Assembly: GCA_934555825.1 (NCBI GenBank)
Contig: CAKTFJ010000003.1
Span: 62,001-126,000 of the forward strand
Direction of reading: 5' to 3'
Source of the DNA: an uncultured Hyphomicrobium sp.
GTDB lineage: Bacteria; Pseudomonadota; Alphaproteobacteria; Rhizobiales; Hyphomicrobiaceae
DNA length: 64,000 bases
Shown: piece by piece, positions 27,161 to 35,483 of the stretch
Layout: each line of letters starts with the position of its first letter
How positions within the stretch are numbered: the stretch's first letter is position 1
Notes under the pieces: generated by a model
What the model was told of the DNA's origin: nothing
What the model saw: the letters and a program-made list of their open reading frames with translations, nothing else
Databases searched by the model: none
Program-made: the position numbers and the translations under genes

Positions 27161-27186
27161 AACGGGGTTGACCGCACGATGGTTCC
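27161..27186 (-). promoter_or_regulatory. EcfG-type promoter of the PRC-barrel gene
   Basis: On the minus strand: GGAAC, 17 bp, CGTT, within the accepted spacing for EcfG. It lies between the matrixin stop (27194) and the PRC-barrel start (27091), so the PRC-barrel gene can be switched on separately from the protease gene. Confidence 0.75.
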
Positions 27187-27193
27187 GGCCAGA

Positions 27194-28090
27194 TCAGCGG
27201 AGGCCGGCACGCGCCTCGCGTTCGCCGAGACCGAACGTCCGCTCGCGCGCGGCACGATCACCGTCCGCAGGCACTGAAAGCGCAGCGGAACTCGCGGCGT
27301 CCGTCGGTAGAATAGGCGTAGGCTGCCGCGTCCCCTTGCGTCCGTAGAGCGCGTGCACTCCCGCAACGTCGCCAGCGGTGAGGGTGCGCCCGTCTTCGAC
27401 GTAACGGAAGCTCATGAGCTGGCCTTGCGGGCTTGGATGGTCGAGCCCGATGGCGTGCCCGATCTCGTGCGCCATCGTGAAGCGCAAATCGTAGACGTCG
27501 AGATTGCCGTCGAAACCGATCTTCCAGGGCTGGTTGGGGTTGAGGCAGATCAGCGACTGGCGGATGGACCCCACGCCGCGCTGAGAACCGGCCTTGAGCG
27601 CGACGTTCGTGAAGGCCCGGCCGCGGTCCTTCGCATCGGCCCCGATGAGGATGCCGGCGTCCGCGACCGGCACTTCCTTGAACACGACGTTTGCGGCCTC
27701 TTCCCAAAGTGCGAACGCAGCCCGCGTCTCTGCACGAAACGCTTCCGATGAGATACGTGACGCGTCGAGCGCGGCTTCCGGCGGCAGCATGGAATCGCAA
27801 TTGCGCGCGCCGGGAAAATCCTTGGGCCCGGTAAGGAAGGCGTAGGTAATCGTTGCAGGGAGGCCTTCCGCCGGAGCGGTCCAGCGCACGGTGCGCCCTT
27901 CAAGTTCGAGCAGCCGGAACTCCTGGCCGGAGGCACGGTCCCGCGCCTCTGCCGAGAGCGCGCCGAGCCCGACCGCCAGCCCGAGGCCAGCCGCCAGCGT
28001 TGCGCACGCTGCGAAAACGTTTCTCCTCAAACGAGCTCCCTCGAGCGCTTTAGAGACCCCGGCAAGAACGCCGATTCGGCGCTTGCCCAT
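27194..28090 (-). CDS. Exported matrixin-type (M10) zinc metalloprotease
   Basis: The protein has 298 aa. A basic N-terminus with a hydrophobic segment (about 25-46, then SAEAR) suggests a signal peptide or anchor. The zinc site is HEIGHAIGLDH (residues 208-218), the HExxHxxGxxH motif of metzincins, followed by a Met-turn candidate at LMSFRY (M226). The domain starts with ATITYAFL and an ALWEEAANVVF helix, typical of matrixins. The tail of about 50 residues after LYGRKG is low in complexity. Substrate is unknown. It precedes the PRC-barrel gene on the same strand, separated by that gene's own promoter. Confidence 0.85.
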   Translation of the reverse strand: MGKRRIGVLAGVSKALEGARLRRNVFAACATLAAGLGLAVGLGALSAEARDRASGQEFRLLELEGRTVRWTAPAEGLPATITYAFLTGPKDFPGARNCDSMLPPEAALDASRISSEAFRAETRAAFALWEEAANVVFKEVPVADAGILIGADAKDRGRAFTNVALKAGSQRGVGSIRQSLICLNPNQPWKIGFDGNLDVYDLRFTMAHEIGHAIGLDHPSPQGQLMSFRYVEDGRTLTAGDVAGVHALYGRKGTRQPTPILPTDAASSAALSVPADGDRAARERTFGLGEREARAGLR

Positions 28091-28275
28091 GCAAGCTGTC
28101 TAGGCGCCCGGGCCGCAGGGGTCAACGTGGCCGGGCGCACACCAGCGCCGCACCTGTTGAACGGTGCCCAACTGTCACAGGGAAAAGGTGGTTCGCGCTC
28201 GGGACTTGGCGATTATTCGCGGCCCTTTGGCGGAGAATAGCGTCACGCGTGGAGCGTGCAGAAAACGCGTTCGCT

Positions 28276-29133
28276 CTAGGGGAGAGAGCGGAGCTTCCCA
28301 GGAGCTGAGAACCGATGGGACAACTGGTCGAGCCACGTCATGACGGCGCTCGGCCCGGAAAAATCGGCAATGTCCGGGTGATACTGCTCGCCCGCCACGC
28401 GCAGGCCGAAACCGTTGAGATCTTCCGCCACCGCGAACGCGGCTTCGTCGCCCACGTCGTCGCCGATCATGATCGGAATGCGATTGCGAAACGCGGGCAG
28501 CGAGGCGAGCTTCGCAAGCGCCGTACCCTTGGAGAGTCCCGACGGGATGACCTCGAAGATTTTTTTGCCCGGCACCAGTTCGAGCGCGCCCGCGTGCCGC
28601 TCGATAGCAGCGGTGAGGGCGGCCAGAATTTCGCTCTCGGCTTCTGGTGCGAGCCGGTAGTGCAGAGCGAGGCCACCACCCTTTGGTTCGGCGATCACGC
28701 CCGGAATATCGAGCGAGAGTTTGCGCATCGTCTGAACGATTTCGTCGGGAAGGCTCGCCGTAACGCGCTCGATTTCCAGGTCCGGCTCAAGACGCATCTC
28801 TGCGCCATGCACGCCGGCCGCGGCTAGCCGGAGAGGGGAAAGCAGGTGGTCGATGTCCGAGATGAGCCGCCCGGTGACGATAGCCATCGCGCCGTCGAGG
28901 CCGAGTGCGAGCCGCTGCAAAAGCGCAATGAGACCTTCCGGCACGATGACGGCTTCAGGTGTGTCGGCGAGTTCGATCAGCGTGCCGTCAACGTCGAGAA
29001 AGAGGGCGTACCGTCGGGGGTTCGAGAGCACGAAATCGGTGCACGTGGCGAGCCGCGACGTCATGTCGGGAATTCTGTCGGCGGCGGTCGATCTCTGCTT
29101 CAAAGTGTGCTCCGTGCCCGTTTTGAAGGCCAT
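28276..29133 (-). CDS. otsB: Trehalose-6-phosphate phosphatase
   Basis: The protein has 285 aa and belongs to the HAD superfamily. Motif I is YALFLDVDGTLIE (around residue 42), motif II lies in AIVTGR, and the acidic motif is IMIGDDVGDEAAF near residue 222. The length fits OtsB. It removes phosphate from trehalose-6-phosphate to give trehalose, an osmoprotectant. ATG 29133 is used; ATG 29064 (MTSRL) would also leave the whole HAD domain intact and neither has a clear ribosome binding site. It is the last gene of the minus-strand order GH15-otsA-pfkB-otsB, 132 bp after the kinase gene. Confidence 0.9.
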   Translation of the reverse strand: MAFKTGTEHTLKQRSTAADRIPDMTSRLATCTDFVLSNPRRYALFLDVDGTLIELADTPEAVIVPEGLIALLQRLALGLDGAMAIVTGRLISDIDHLLSPLRLAAAGVHGAEMRLEPDLEIERVTASLPDEIVQTMRKLSLDIPGVIAEPKGGGLALHYRLAPEAESEILAALTAAIERHAGALELVPGKKIFEVIPSGLSKGTALAKLASLPAFRNRIPIMIGDDVGDEAAFAVAEDLNGFGLRVAGEQYHPDIADFSGPSAVMTWLDQLSHRFSAPGKLRSLP

Positions 29134-29265
29134 TTCAGGATAATATTCGGTTGAGCCGGACGAGAACCGCAGCAGTCACAGCGCGTTCGAAAGCCGCGGA
29201 TCCTGGGTTGCCCATCGCGAAGCCTCATGGCCCTCATAGGGCAGATGCGCGAACAGCGTGAGCTT

Positions 29266-30360
29266 TCATAGCCTCCAGCTTATCACATTTGGTGTCTCAA
29301 TCTTTCCGTCGAGGGCTGCGTCGATTTCGCGGCGCTGCATGAGGCCGGTCGTCGTGTCGACATGACCGAGCACCGCCGCCGCGTTCAGCGTCGCTGCCTG
29401 GAGGGCGCGGTCGGGCGTGCTCCCGATGGCGGTTTCCGCTGCGAAGGTGGATGCGAAGGCATCGCCCGCGCCCGCCGTTCCCAGCACCGTCACCGCGCGC
29501 GCCGGACAGTGATAAAGCCCTCCGCGGGAAGCTGCGAACGCGCCGTTCTGCCCGTCGGTCACCAGAACCGTACCGACGCCGCGCCCGAGAAGGGCTCGCA
29601 TGAAGGCGGTGAGCGGAACCTTGCGCCCTTCGTGCCGGAACCCACGGATTGCGAGCGCAGGCGGCGACATCCCTTCGGGAAACGCCAGCGGCGCTCCATC
29701 TTTGGTTTCGTCCTTTTCCAGCATGGACACGACTTCGTCGGCTTCGCGCCGGTTGAGGGAGAGAATGTCGAGTGCCGGCAGCGTGCCCTGAAAGGCACCG
29801 GCGTGGGCATGCAGTTGGCGGATGCCTGGATTGGCCGCAATCAGCGCGCGCGCCTTCTGCGCCTTCTCGACAATCTCAGGGAAGCACTGCGCCGCCTGGT
29901 CGGAAAGGTTGGCGATGTAGACGAGATCGACGGCGAAGGCCTCGTCCGTCAGGTCGCCCGGCACGAGCAGCGTATTGGCGCCTCGGAACGTGAACACAGC
30001 TGCGTTACGGTCATGCGACGAGACGTGGACCGATGCGCCTGTCGGCGCGCCGGGATCTCGAAGCGCCCATCGGTGCGAGATGTGATCTCTGTCGAGGGCG
30101 GCGAGGATCTGTTCCGCGCGGCCATCGGCGCCGAGCTTGATCAGAACGGAGGTGTCGAGCCCGAGGCGGGCGAACGCGACCGCCGCATTGATGCCTCCGC
30201 CGCCCGCGTGCGTCGAAACTTCGAGTGCTTCTGTCTTTCCGCCCTCTTCGAGCAGCAGGAACGACGTTCCCGCGTTCAGCATGCTCATGCGCTCGATGCC
30301 GGAGTTCTCGATGATCGCGATGGTATCGACCATCGCGCCGCCGATCGTGAGCGCTTTCAT
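29266..30360 (-). CDS. PfkB-family carbohydrate kinase
   Basis: The protein has 364 aa from ATG 30360. The frame extends further upstream, but that part overlaps otsA. The start overlaps the otsA stop as ATGA (30360-30357), which decides the start. Family motifs are present: GGGGINAAVAFARLG near the N-terminus and GTAGAGDAFAS near the C-terminus, carrying the catalytic Asp. It phosphorylates a sugar or nucleoside of unknown identity. Translational coupling to otsA and the nearby trehalose genes suggest a substrate linked to trehalose or glucose turnover. A ribokinase- or adenosine kinase-like activity is equally possible from sequence. Confidence 0.82.
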   Translation of the reverse strand: MKALTIGGAMVDTIAIIENSGIERMSMLNAGTSFLLLEEGGKTEALEVSTHAGGGGINAAVAFARLGLDTSVLIKLGADGRAEQILAALDRDHISHRWALRDPGAPTGASVHVSSHDRNAAVFTFRGANTLLVPGDLTDEAFAVDLVYIANLSDQAAQCFPEIVEKAQKARALIAANPGIRQLHAHAGAFQGTLPALDILSLNRREADEVVSMLEKDETKDGAPLAFPEGMSPPALAIRGFRHEGRKVPLTAFMRALLGRGVGTVLVTDGQNGAFAASRGGLYHCPARAVTVLGTAGAGDAFASTFAAETAIGSTPDRALQAATLNAAAVLGHVDTTTGLMQRREIDAALDGKIETPNVISWRL

Positions 30361-31886
30361 GACCGCCCGCCCGGGCGTTTTCGCGAGGCGGCCTTGAGTT
30401 CGGCTGCGGACTTTGCATCGGCATCGTTCGCGGGCAGGCCCGACGAGCGGCGCGCGGCCTCGGCAAGCTTGGCAAGCGCCGCATGAATGGGCGTGCTGGC
30501 CGAGATGCGCGCGGTCGAACGTTCTTCTGCAGACGCTTCCAGCGTCGCGAGAAACGAAGCCGACCACACCGCAGAATCGTAGGTGCGAATGACGCTCATT
30601 AGCCGCTCGTAGCGGGTGATGCGCTCCGCCTTATCCATTTCGAGAGCCTGCTTGATGGCGTCGGCCATCTCTTCGACGTTGTAGGGATTGACGATGATCG
30701 CATCGACGAGCTGTTCGGCCGCGCCTGCGAAGCGCGAAAGGATCGGCACGCCCGGATCGTCGGGCGCCTGCGCCGCAACATACTCCTTGGCGACAAGATT
30801 CATGCCGTCGCGCAGCGGCGTAAAGAAGCCGATGCGCGAAGCACGATAGATGTCGCGCAGACGGTCGCGCGGCGCGGAGCGGTGGATGTAGTGGATGGGC
30901 ACCCAGTCGAGTTCGCCGAACATGCCGTTGATTTTTCCGGACAGCGCTTCGAGCTGCTGGCGGATGTCCGTATACGCTTCCACGCTTTCGCGCGTCGGCG
31001 GTGCAATCTGGGTGAGCACGACTTTACGAAGATACTCGGGATACTTTTCGAGAAAGCGGCCGAATGCCCTTAGTTTCTGAGGAAGGCCCTTGGTGTAATC
31101 GAGCCGATCGACGCCGATGAGCCTTTGGGCGTCCGACGGCGACTGCACGAGATTCCGGACGGGCGTAGCCCCCATGAAATCGCGTGCGTCGATTCCCACG
31201 GGAAAGCGGTGGATGGAAAGCCGCTGGTCGAATGCAAGCACGCGCCCGTCCTGCAGGATGCGCCCTTGCCCGCTGTCTTTGAAAACCTGGATCAGGTTCG
31301 AGACATCCGCTTCCGTCTGCAGTCCGACGAGATCGTAGGCGGCAAGCGCTTGCGCTAGATCCGCGTACTCCGGAATTGCGAGGAACGTTTGCGGAGGCGG
31401 CACCGGAATATGCAGATAGAATCCGATCGGGTTTTGGATGCCGAGCCGGCGCAGCTCCACCGCGAGCGGGATCAGATGATAATCGTGCACCCACACGATG
31501 TCGTCCGGCTGGATGAGAGACGCGAGCGCGGCTGCGAACCGCTTGTTGACGCCCATGTAGCGCGGATAGAATCCGGCATCGAAATGGGCGAGGTCGAGCC
31601 GGTTGTGAAACACCGGCCACAGCACCGAGTTGGAATAGCCGAGATAGTAGTCGCGGTGTTCCTCGGCTGTGAGCGGGAGCGTGGCGAGCGCGCTTTGCCC
31701 CGCCGCCTTGCGGACCTTGATATCGGAGAGACCCGCGTCGTCTTCCTCGACGACCTTGCCGTTCCAGCCAAACCACAAACCAGGTTTCGCCTTGAGGAGG
31801 TCGGCGATGGCGACTGCGACCCCGCCCGCCTGGGTGGCGCGTCTCAGCTCCATCACACGATTGGACACGACGACGATGCGACTCAA
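30357..31886 (-). CDS. otsA: Trehalose-6-phosphate synthase
   Basis: The protein has about 509 aa and is a GT20 family glycosyltransferase. It begins SRIVVVSNRV, as typical OtsA proteins do. Conserved motifs include WVHDYHLIPLA, GFYLHIPVPP, GVDRLDYTKGLPQK and DGMNLVAKEYVAAQ. It joins UDP-glucose and glucose-6-phosphate to trehalose-6-phosphate. The start is set at TTG 31886, preceded by GCGGAGG with good spacing; TTG 31910 is possible but has no site. A tail of about 50 residues rich in Ala/Ser/Arg follows the catalytic core. The stop overlaps the start of the PfkB kinase gene. Confidence 0.93.
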   Translation of the reverse strand: MSRIVVVSNRVMELRRATQAGGVAVAIADLLKAKPGLWFGWNGKVVEEDDAGLSDIKVRKAAGQSALATLPLTAEEHRDYYLGYSNSVLWPVFHNRLDLAHFDAGFYPRYMGVNKRFAAALASLIQPDDIVWVHDYHLIPLAVELRRLGIQNPIGFYLHIPVPPPQTFLAIPEYADLAQALAAYDLVGLQTEADVSNLIQVFKDSGQGRILQDGRVLAFDQRLSIHRFPVGIDARDFMGATPVRNLVQSPSDAQRLIGVDRLDYTKGLPQKLRAFGRFLEKYPEYLRKVVLTQIAPPTRESVEAYTDIRQQLEALSGKINGMFGELDWVPIHYIHRSAPRDRLRDIYRASRIGFFTPLRDGMNLVAKEYVAAQAPDDPGVPILSRFAGAAEQLVDAIIVNPYNVEEMADAIKQALEMDKAERITRYERLMSVIRTYDSAVWSASFLATLEASAEERSTARISASTPIHAALAKLAEAARRSSGLPANDADAKSAAELKAASRKRPGGRS

Positions 31887-31972
31887 GGTTTGCCTCCGCG
31901 CAGCCCACAAGCACGCGTCAGCGGCGGCTCAAATTGCCATCGCAGGGTGCAGAAACGAAATGCTGTCATGGA

Positions 31973-33805
31973 TCAAACGCTTGAGGTCGCCCCCGGTTCC
32001 GGCGCGGTATCGCGGGGCCAGGCATCTGCCCAGTTTCGCGAGAGGTTCATGCAGGAATTGACGATGCCGGCCATGGAATAGGTCTGCGGCAGGTTGCCCC
32101 AGAGTTGCCCCGTCTCGGGATGAATGTCCTCCGACAGAATACCGAACGCGTTGCGCCGCGAGAGAAGCTCGTCGAGGAGAACGCGTGCTTCATCCACGCG
32201 TCCCGCGGCCGTGAGCGCATCGATGTACCAGAACTGGCACGCGAGAAACGACGTCTCCGGCGCACCGAAGTCGTCGTTGGTATAGCGGAGCATGAAACCG
32301 TTGCGGCCGAGTTCTCGCCCGATGACGTCAAGCGTCTTCGTGAAGCGCGGATCCTTCGGCGAGATCAGCCCGAGCTCTGGAAGCAGCAGGACGCTGGCAT
32401 CGAGTTCGTCGAGATCGAGAGCGCCCGCAAACGCGCCGAGTTTCTCGCTCCAACCCCGCGTCAGGATCTCGCGCCGCACCCGATCCGCCTGCGTTCTCCA
32501 TTGATCGGCATCGCCTTGCAGCCCCAGCAGTGCCGCGATGCGCGCGAGCCGGTCGAGCGCGACCCAGCACATGGTTGCTGAGTGCGTGTGAATTCGCGAG
32601 CGTCCGCGATATTCCCAGATGCCCGCATCGGGCTCTAGAAAAACACGTAACGCATGGTGTCCGAGAATTTCGAGCCGTCTGTAAAGCGCTTCGTCGCCCA
32701 TGCGCGGCAGACGCTGGTCGATGAACATCTGCGAAACGCCGAGAATGATGCTGCCGCAGGAATCGTGCTGGATCTGCTCGGCGGCCTGATTGCCGACGCG
32801 CACCGGACCCATGCCGAGGAATCCGTCGAGGTTCTCGGCCACGCTCTCCGTCAGCGGCTGGTCGTGCACGATGCCGTAAACCGGGCGCAGCGCACCTTTG
32901 GAGTCGATGGCCAGCGTCGTGATGTAATCGAGATACGATTCCATCGTCTGCGTCGCGCCGAGCCGGTTGAGCGCCATGATGACGAAATACGCGTCGCGCA
33001 GCCAGCAGTAGCGGTAGTCCCAGTTGCGCTGCGTGAAGGGCGCCTCGGGAACGGAGGTCGTGTGCGCCGCGACGATGGCGCCTGTCTCGTCGAAATTGCA
33101 GAGCTGAAGCGTAATCGCGGCGCGGATGACGTCGCTCTGCCAATCGAGCGGGACAGCAAGCCCGCGCACCCAGCCGAGCCAGTATTCCCGCGTGCGCTCC
33201 AGGGCCTCGCGCGAGACGGTATCGGCCGCGGCTTCGAGCGACTCGTCGGGTCCGAACACCAGCGTTACCGGCCGCCCAAGTGCAAACGAGGTCTCGTGTA
33301 CGATGTAGGAGAGGGGCGCGTCGGTCGTGAGCCGCAGCGTAATCTCGCCGCCGCTGTAGCGGATATGGTTGGAGCCCACCACCTGCGCGGCGCGCGGTTC
33401 GCCGTAGTTGAAGGTTGGGCGCACGCGAATTTTCACGCGCGGCAGCCCGATGGGCTCGATGCGTCGGATCACCTGCGCGGGGTGCAGCATCCGCTCGAAG
33501 CGGGGGTAGCGGGGCGCGAAGTCGATAATGCGCACGCCGTTTCCTGCATCGTCCTCGATGACGGTTTCGACGATGGCGGTGTTGCGCAAGTATGCTGAGC
33601 GCGTACGCACCGCACCTTCGACGATGACATCCGTGAAGCCTTTTTCCTCGTCGCCCGCGAGCATGCGCGAGAAGACCGGATCGCCGTCGAAGCGCGGGAA
33701 GCACCACCAGACGATGCGGGCCGAACGATCGAGCAGGGCGGCGATACGACCGTTGCCGATGATCGCGTAGTCGAGCGGTTGCGGGGCATGGGTGTTGCTG
33801 ATCAT
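31973..33805 (-). CDS. Glycoside hydrolase family 15 protein (trehalase/glucoamylase type)
   Basis: The protein has about 610 aa from ATG 33805 (MISNTHAPQ); ATG 33835 is an alternative. The N-terminal beta-sandwich begins with DYAIIGNGRIAALLDRSARI, and the (alpha/alpha)6 catalytic barrel contains WDYRYCWLRDA and the later WIDALTAAGRVDEAR. This is the usual bacterial GH15 form linked to otsA. It may hydrolyse trehalose or alpha-glucans. Its position as the first gene of GH15-otsA-pfkB-otsB suggests control of the trehalose pool. The gap to otsA is 86 bp. No signal peptide is seen, so it is probably cytoplasmic. Confidence 0.85.
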   Translation of the reverse strand: MISNTHAPQPLDYAIIGNGRIAALLDRSARIVWWCFPRFDGDPVFSRMLAGDEEKGFTDVIVEGAVRTRSAYLRNTAIVETVIEDDAGNGVRIIDFAPRYPRFERMLHPAQVIRRIEPIGLPRVKIRVRPTFNYGEPRAAQVVGSNHIRYSGGEITLRLTTDAPLSYIVHETSFALGRPVTLVFGPDESLEAAADTVSREALERTREYWLGWVRGLAVPLDWQSDVIRAAITLQLCNFDETGAIVAAHTTSVPEAPFTQRNWDYRYCWLRDAYFVIMALNRLGATQTMESYLDYITTLAIDSKGALRPVYGIVHDQPLTESVAENLDGFLGMGPVRVGNQAAEQIQHDSCGSIILGVSQMFIDQRLPRMGDEALYRRLEILGHHALRVFLEPDAGIWEYRGRSRIHTHSATMCWVALDRLARIAALLGLQGDADQWRTQADRVRREILTRGWSEKLGAFAGALDLDELDASVLLLPELGLISPKDPRFTKTLDVIGRELGRNGFMLRYTNDDFGAPETSFLACQFWYIDALTAAGRVDEARVLLDELLSRRNAFGILSEDIHPETGQLWGNLPQTYSMAGIVNSCMNLSRNWADAWPRDTAPEPGATSSV

Positions 33806-34172
33806 CGAGACCTGATGATGAGATTGAGACGGCATATCCACGTGGTGAAACGCTCCCCAAGCGAGTTTGCCTCGGCAGCAGGAGCGCGCCTTGCCTGGCC
33901 GAAAAGCGGTTGAGGTCTTTGCGGTGGTTCTTTGCCCTTGCACCTGATGGTGGGCAGCACCGCCGCGTGTGGCCGACGGTCACGTTCGTCGTGGACGAAC
34001 CCTGAAGGGACGCCGAAAAACATAATGACCATCATCGTCGATATGACAACCGGATTATGGCGACCGTTCGAAGGCCGGGCCGGATAGATGCAATGCGGAT
34101 AGGGGCAGGGAGAAGTGAAGGAGAAAAGTCGCCGCAGGCCCGGAGGCCCACGGCGAACGGTCGAAACAAAGC
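33806..34172. other. Intergenic region between GH15 and EF-hand genes
   Basis: This 367-bp region has no gene of its own. It must hold the promoter of the minus-strand GH15-ots operon. At 34130-34155, CGCCG and CGGCG with inner GGCC pairs form a hairpin followed on the minus strand by ACTTTTC, a plausible terminator for the EF-hand gene. No GGAAC-type promoter was found for the trehalose operon. Confidence 0.45.
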
Positions 34173-34532
34173 TTAGTATTGGCTGGGTGAGCCTTCAGGG
34201 GCAGGCAGGGTGTCGCTACCCTGAACACCGTCGCCAGCGCCGGTCGCGGAGCTGTCGTGCACGAGTCCCTGGTCGCATGCGGCCATGAACTCCATGCTGG
34301 TGAGAGCGCCGTCGCCGTCCGTATCCGCCGCAGCGAAATTGGACACGTAGCGGTCCGCGTCGGCGGCCGACAGTTTACCCGAGCCAGCGGCATCGGCGCG
34401 GTTCCAGATCGTCTGACACTCAGCCTGAGACAATTGCATTTCCGCTTCCGCAGGCGCATCGGCCTGCGCGAAGGCGGTGCCTCCAGTGGCGATAAGGAGT
34501 GCCGCTATGCTCGCAGTGCACAGCTTTTTCAT
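34173..34532 (-). CDS. Small exported EF-hand protein
   Basis: The protein has 119 aa. ATG 34532 is preceded by AAGGAGGACATC, an excellent ribosome binding site; the longer frame upstream lacks one. A signal peptide (about 1-22, ending AFAQ) precedes a helical domain with two EF-hand-like loops. The first, DAAGSGKLSAAD, is degenerate; the second, DTDGDGALTSME, is canonical and should bind Ca2+. Two cysteines (AECQT and AACDQ) could form a disulfide. Periplasmic calvin-like proteins of this size are common in Hyphomicrobiales. A near-match EcfG promoter lies upstream. It is divergent from a PRC-barrel gene. Confidence 0.85.
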   Translation of the reverse strand: MKKLCTASIAALLIATGGTAFAQADAPAEAEMQLSQAECQTIWNRADAAGSGKLSAADADRYVSNFAAADTDGDGALTSMEFMAACDQGLVHDSSATGAGDGVQGSDTLPAPEGSPSQY

Positions 34533-34887
34533 GATGTCCTCCTTGTTCGTTTTCTGGATCGCCGAGGCGGGAGCGAGAACGCCCTTATCACCCCGACGGT
34601 GACACAACCGATATGCCGCGTCGGGGTTCCGAACGCGATCGGCAGATCTCATTTGGCACACGCGTTAATCACGGGCGACGCGGGCGGCGCTGCCCGCTTG
34701 CGCAAACGACGACATCACGCAGAAACGGAAGAAGGCGAGGAACTTAAGGTCAGGGACGACGTTTGCGGAACAGGCAGATTATCGCCCGCCGCATGCACGA
34801 AAATCGTGATGCGCCGCACTAAAAGTGCGCCACGCGGTTGACCGTGCGGCATCTCCCAAAAGCAATATTCAACAAGGAGAGTATTCC
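34533..34887. other. Divergent intergenic region, EF-hand and PRC-barrel genes
   Basis: This 355-bp region contains promoters for both divergent genes. On the minus side there is a near-match EcfG promoter (34606-34630). On the plus side GGAAC occurs at 34768-34772, but no GTT sits at the right distance. No gene is seen. Confidence 0.5.
34606..34630 (-). promoter_or_regulatory. Near-match EcfG promoter of the EF-hand gene
   Basis: On the minus strand: GGAAC, 16 bp, GGTT. The first base of the -10 box differs from CGTT. It lies 74 bp upstream of the ATG in a divergent intergenic region. Confidence 0.4.
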
Positions 34888-35403
34888 ATGAAATCCAAGC
34901 TGCTGATGTCCGCCATTGCCATGCCTGCGGCTCTTGCGCTCGGCACATCTGCGTTCGCGCAGGATACGACACCGCCTCCCGCAGCCGAGCCGCCGGCAGC
35001 CGAGCGGATGGAAACGACCCCTGCGCCGACGACAGTAACGCCTGCGCCGGGTGCTGCTGCCGAAACGACAGCTACGGGCGCGTTCGCAACCGCCCAATCT
35101 GCTGACGAATGGCGTTCGTCGCGTCTTGTCGGAACGGCCGTCTACAATGAAGCCAATGAGCGCGTCGGCGACATCAGCGAACTCGTTCTCGATGCGAACG
35201 GTCAGATCGAGCACGTCGTGATCGGTGTTGGCGGGTTCCTCGGCATCGGCGAAAAGCTCGTCGCGGTGTCCTTCAAGGACCTCAACATTGCGCGTGAGGA
35301 AAACGGCAACGCCCGCGTGACGATGAACACGACGAAGGAAGCGCTCCAGAACGCCCCCGATTACAAGTATCACACCACGGGCGGTATGGGCACGAGCGAC
35401 TAA
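34888..35403 (+). CDS. Exported PRC-barrel domain protein (second copy)
   Basis: The protein has 171 aa. ATG 34888 is preceded by AAGGAGA. A signal peptide (about 1-24, ending AFAQ) is followed by a 45-residue Pro/Ala/Thr-rich linker. One PRC-barrel domain (about 70-150) contains EWRSSRLVGTAVY, GDISELVLDANG and GVGGFLGIGEKLVAVSF. It is paralogous to the protein at 26639-27091, with the same architecture and the shared GGFLGIGE motif. The gene is monocistronic and ended by a strong terminator. Function is unknown; such proteins are often abundant in the cell envelope under stress. Confidence 0.87.
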   Translation: MKSKLLMSAIAMPAALALGTSAFAQDTTPPPAAEPPAAERMETTPAPTTVTPAPGAAAETTATGAFATAQSADEWRSSRLVGTAVYNEANERVGDISELVLDANGQIEHVVIGVGGFLGIGEKLVAVSFKDLNIAREENGNARVTMNTTKEALQNAPDYKYHTTGGMGTSD

Positions 35404-35434
35404 ACTAACAAGCGGTGCATCCGCGAGTTAGTCG

Positions 35435-35464
35435 AGAGGGAGCGAGAGATCGCTCCCTCTTTTC
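35435..35464 (+). terminator. Strong intrinsic terminator after PRC-barrel gene
   Basis: AGAGGGAGCGA, a GAGA tetraloop and TCGCTCCCTCT form a perfect 11-bp stem followed by TTT. It lies between the PRC-barrel stop and the convergent lpdA stop. Confidence 0.92.
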
Positions 35465-35483
35465 GTTGCGTTTGTCTCGAACG

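Noticed and set aside
34761..34800. EcfG promoter for the second PRC-barrel gene
   Set aside because: GGAAC occurs at 34768, but no GTT box sits 15-18 bp downstream.
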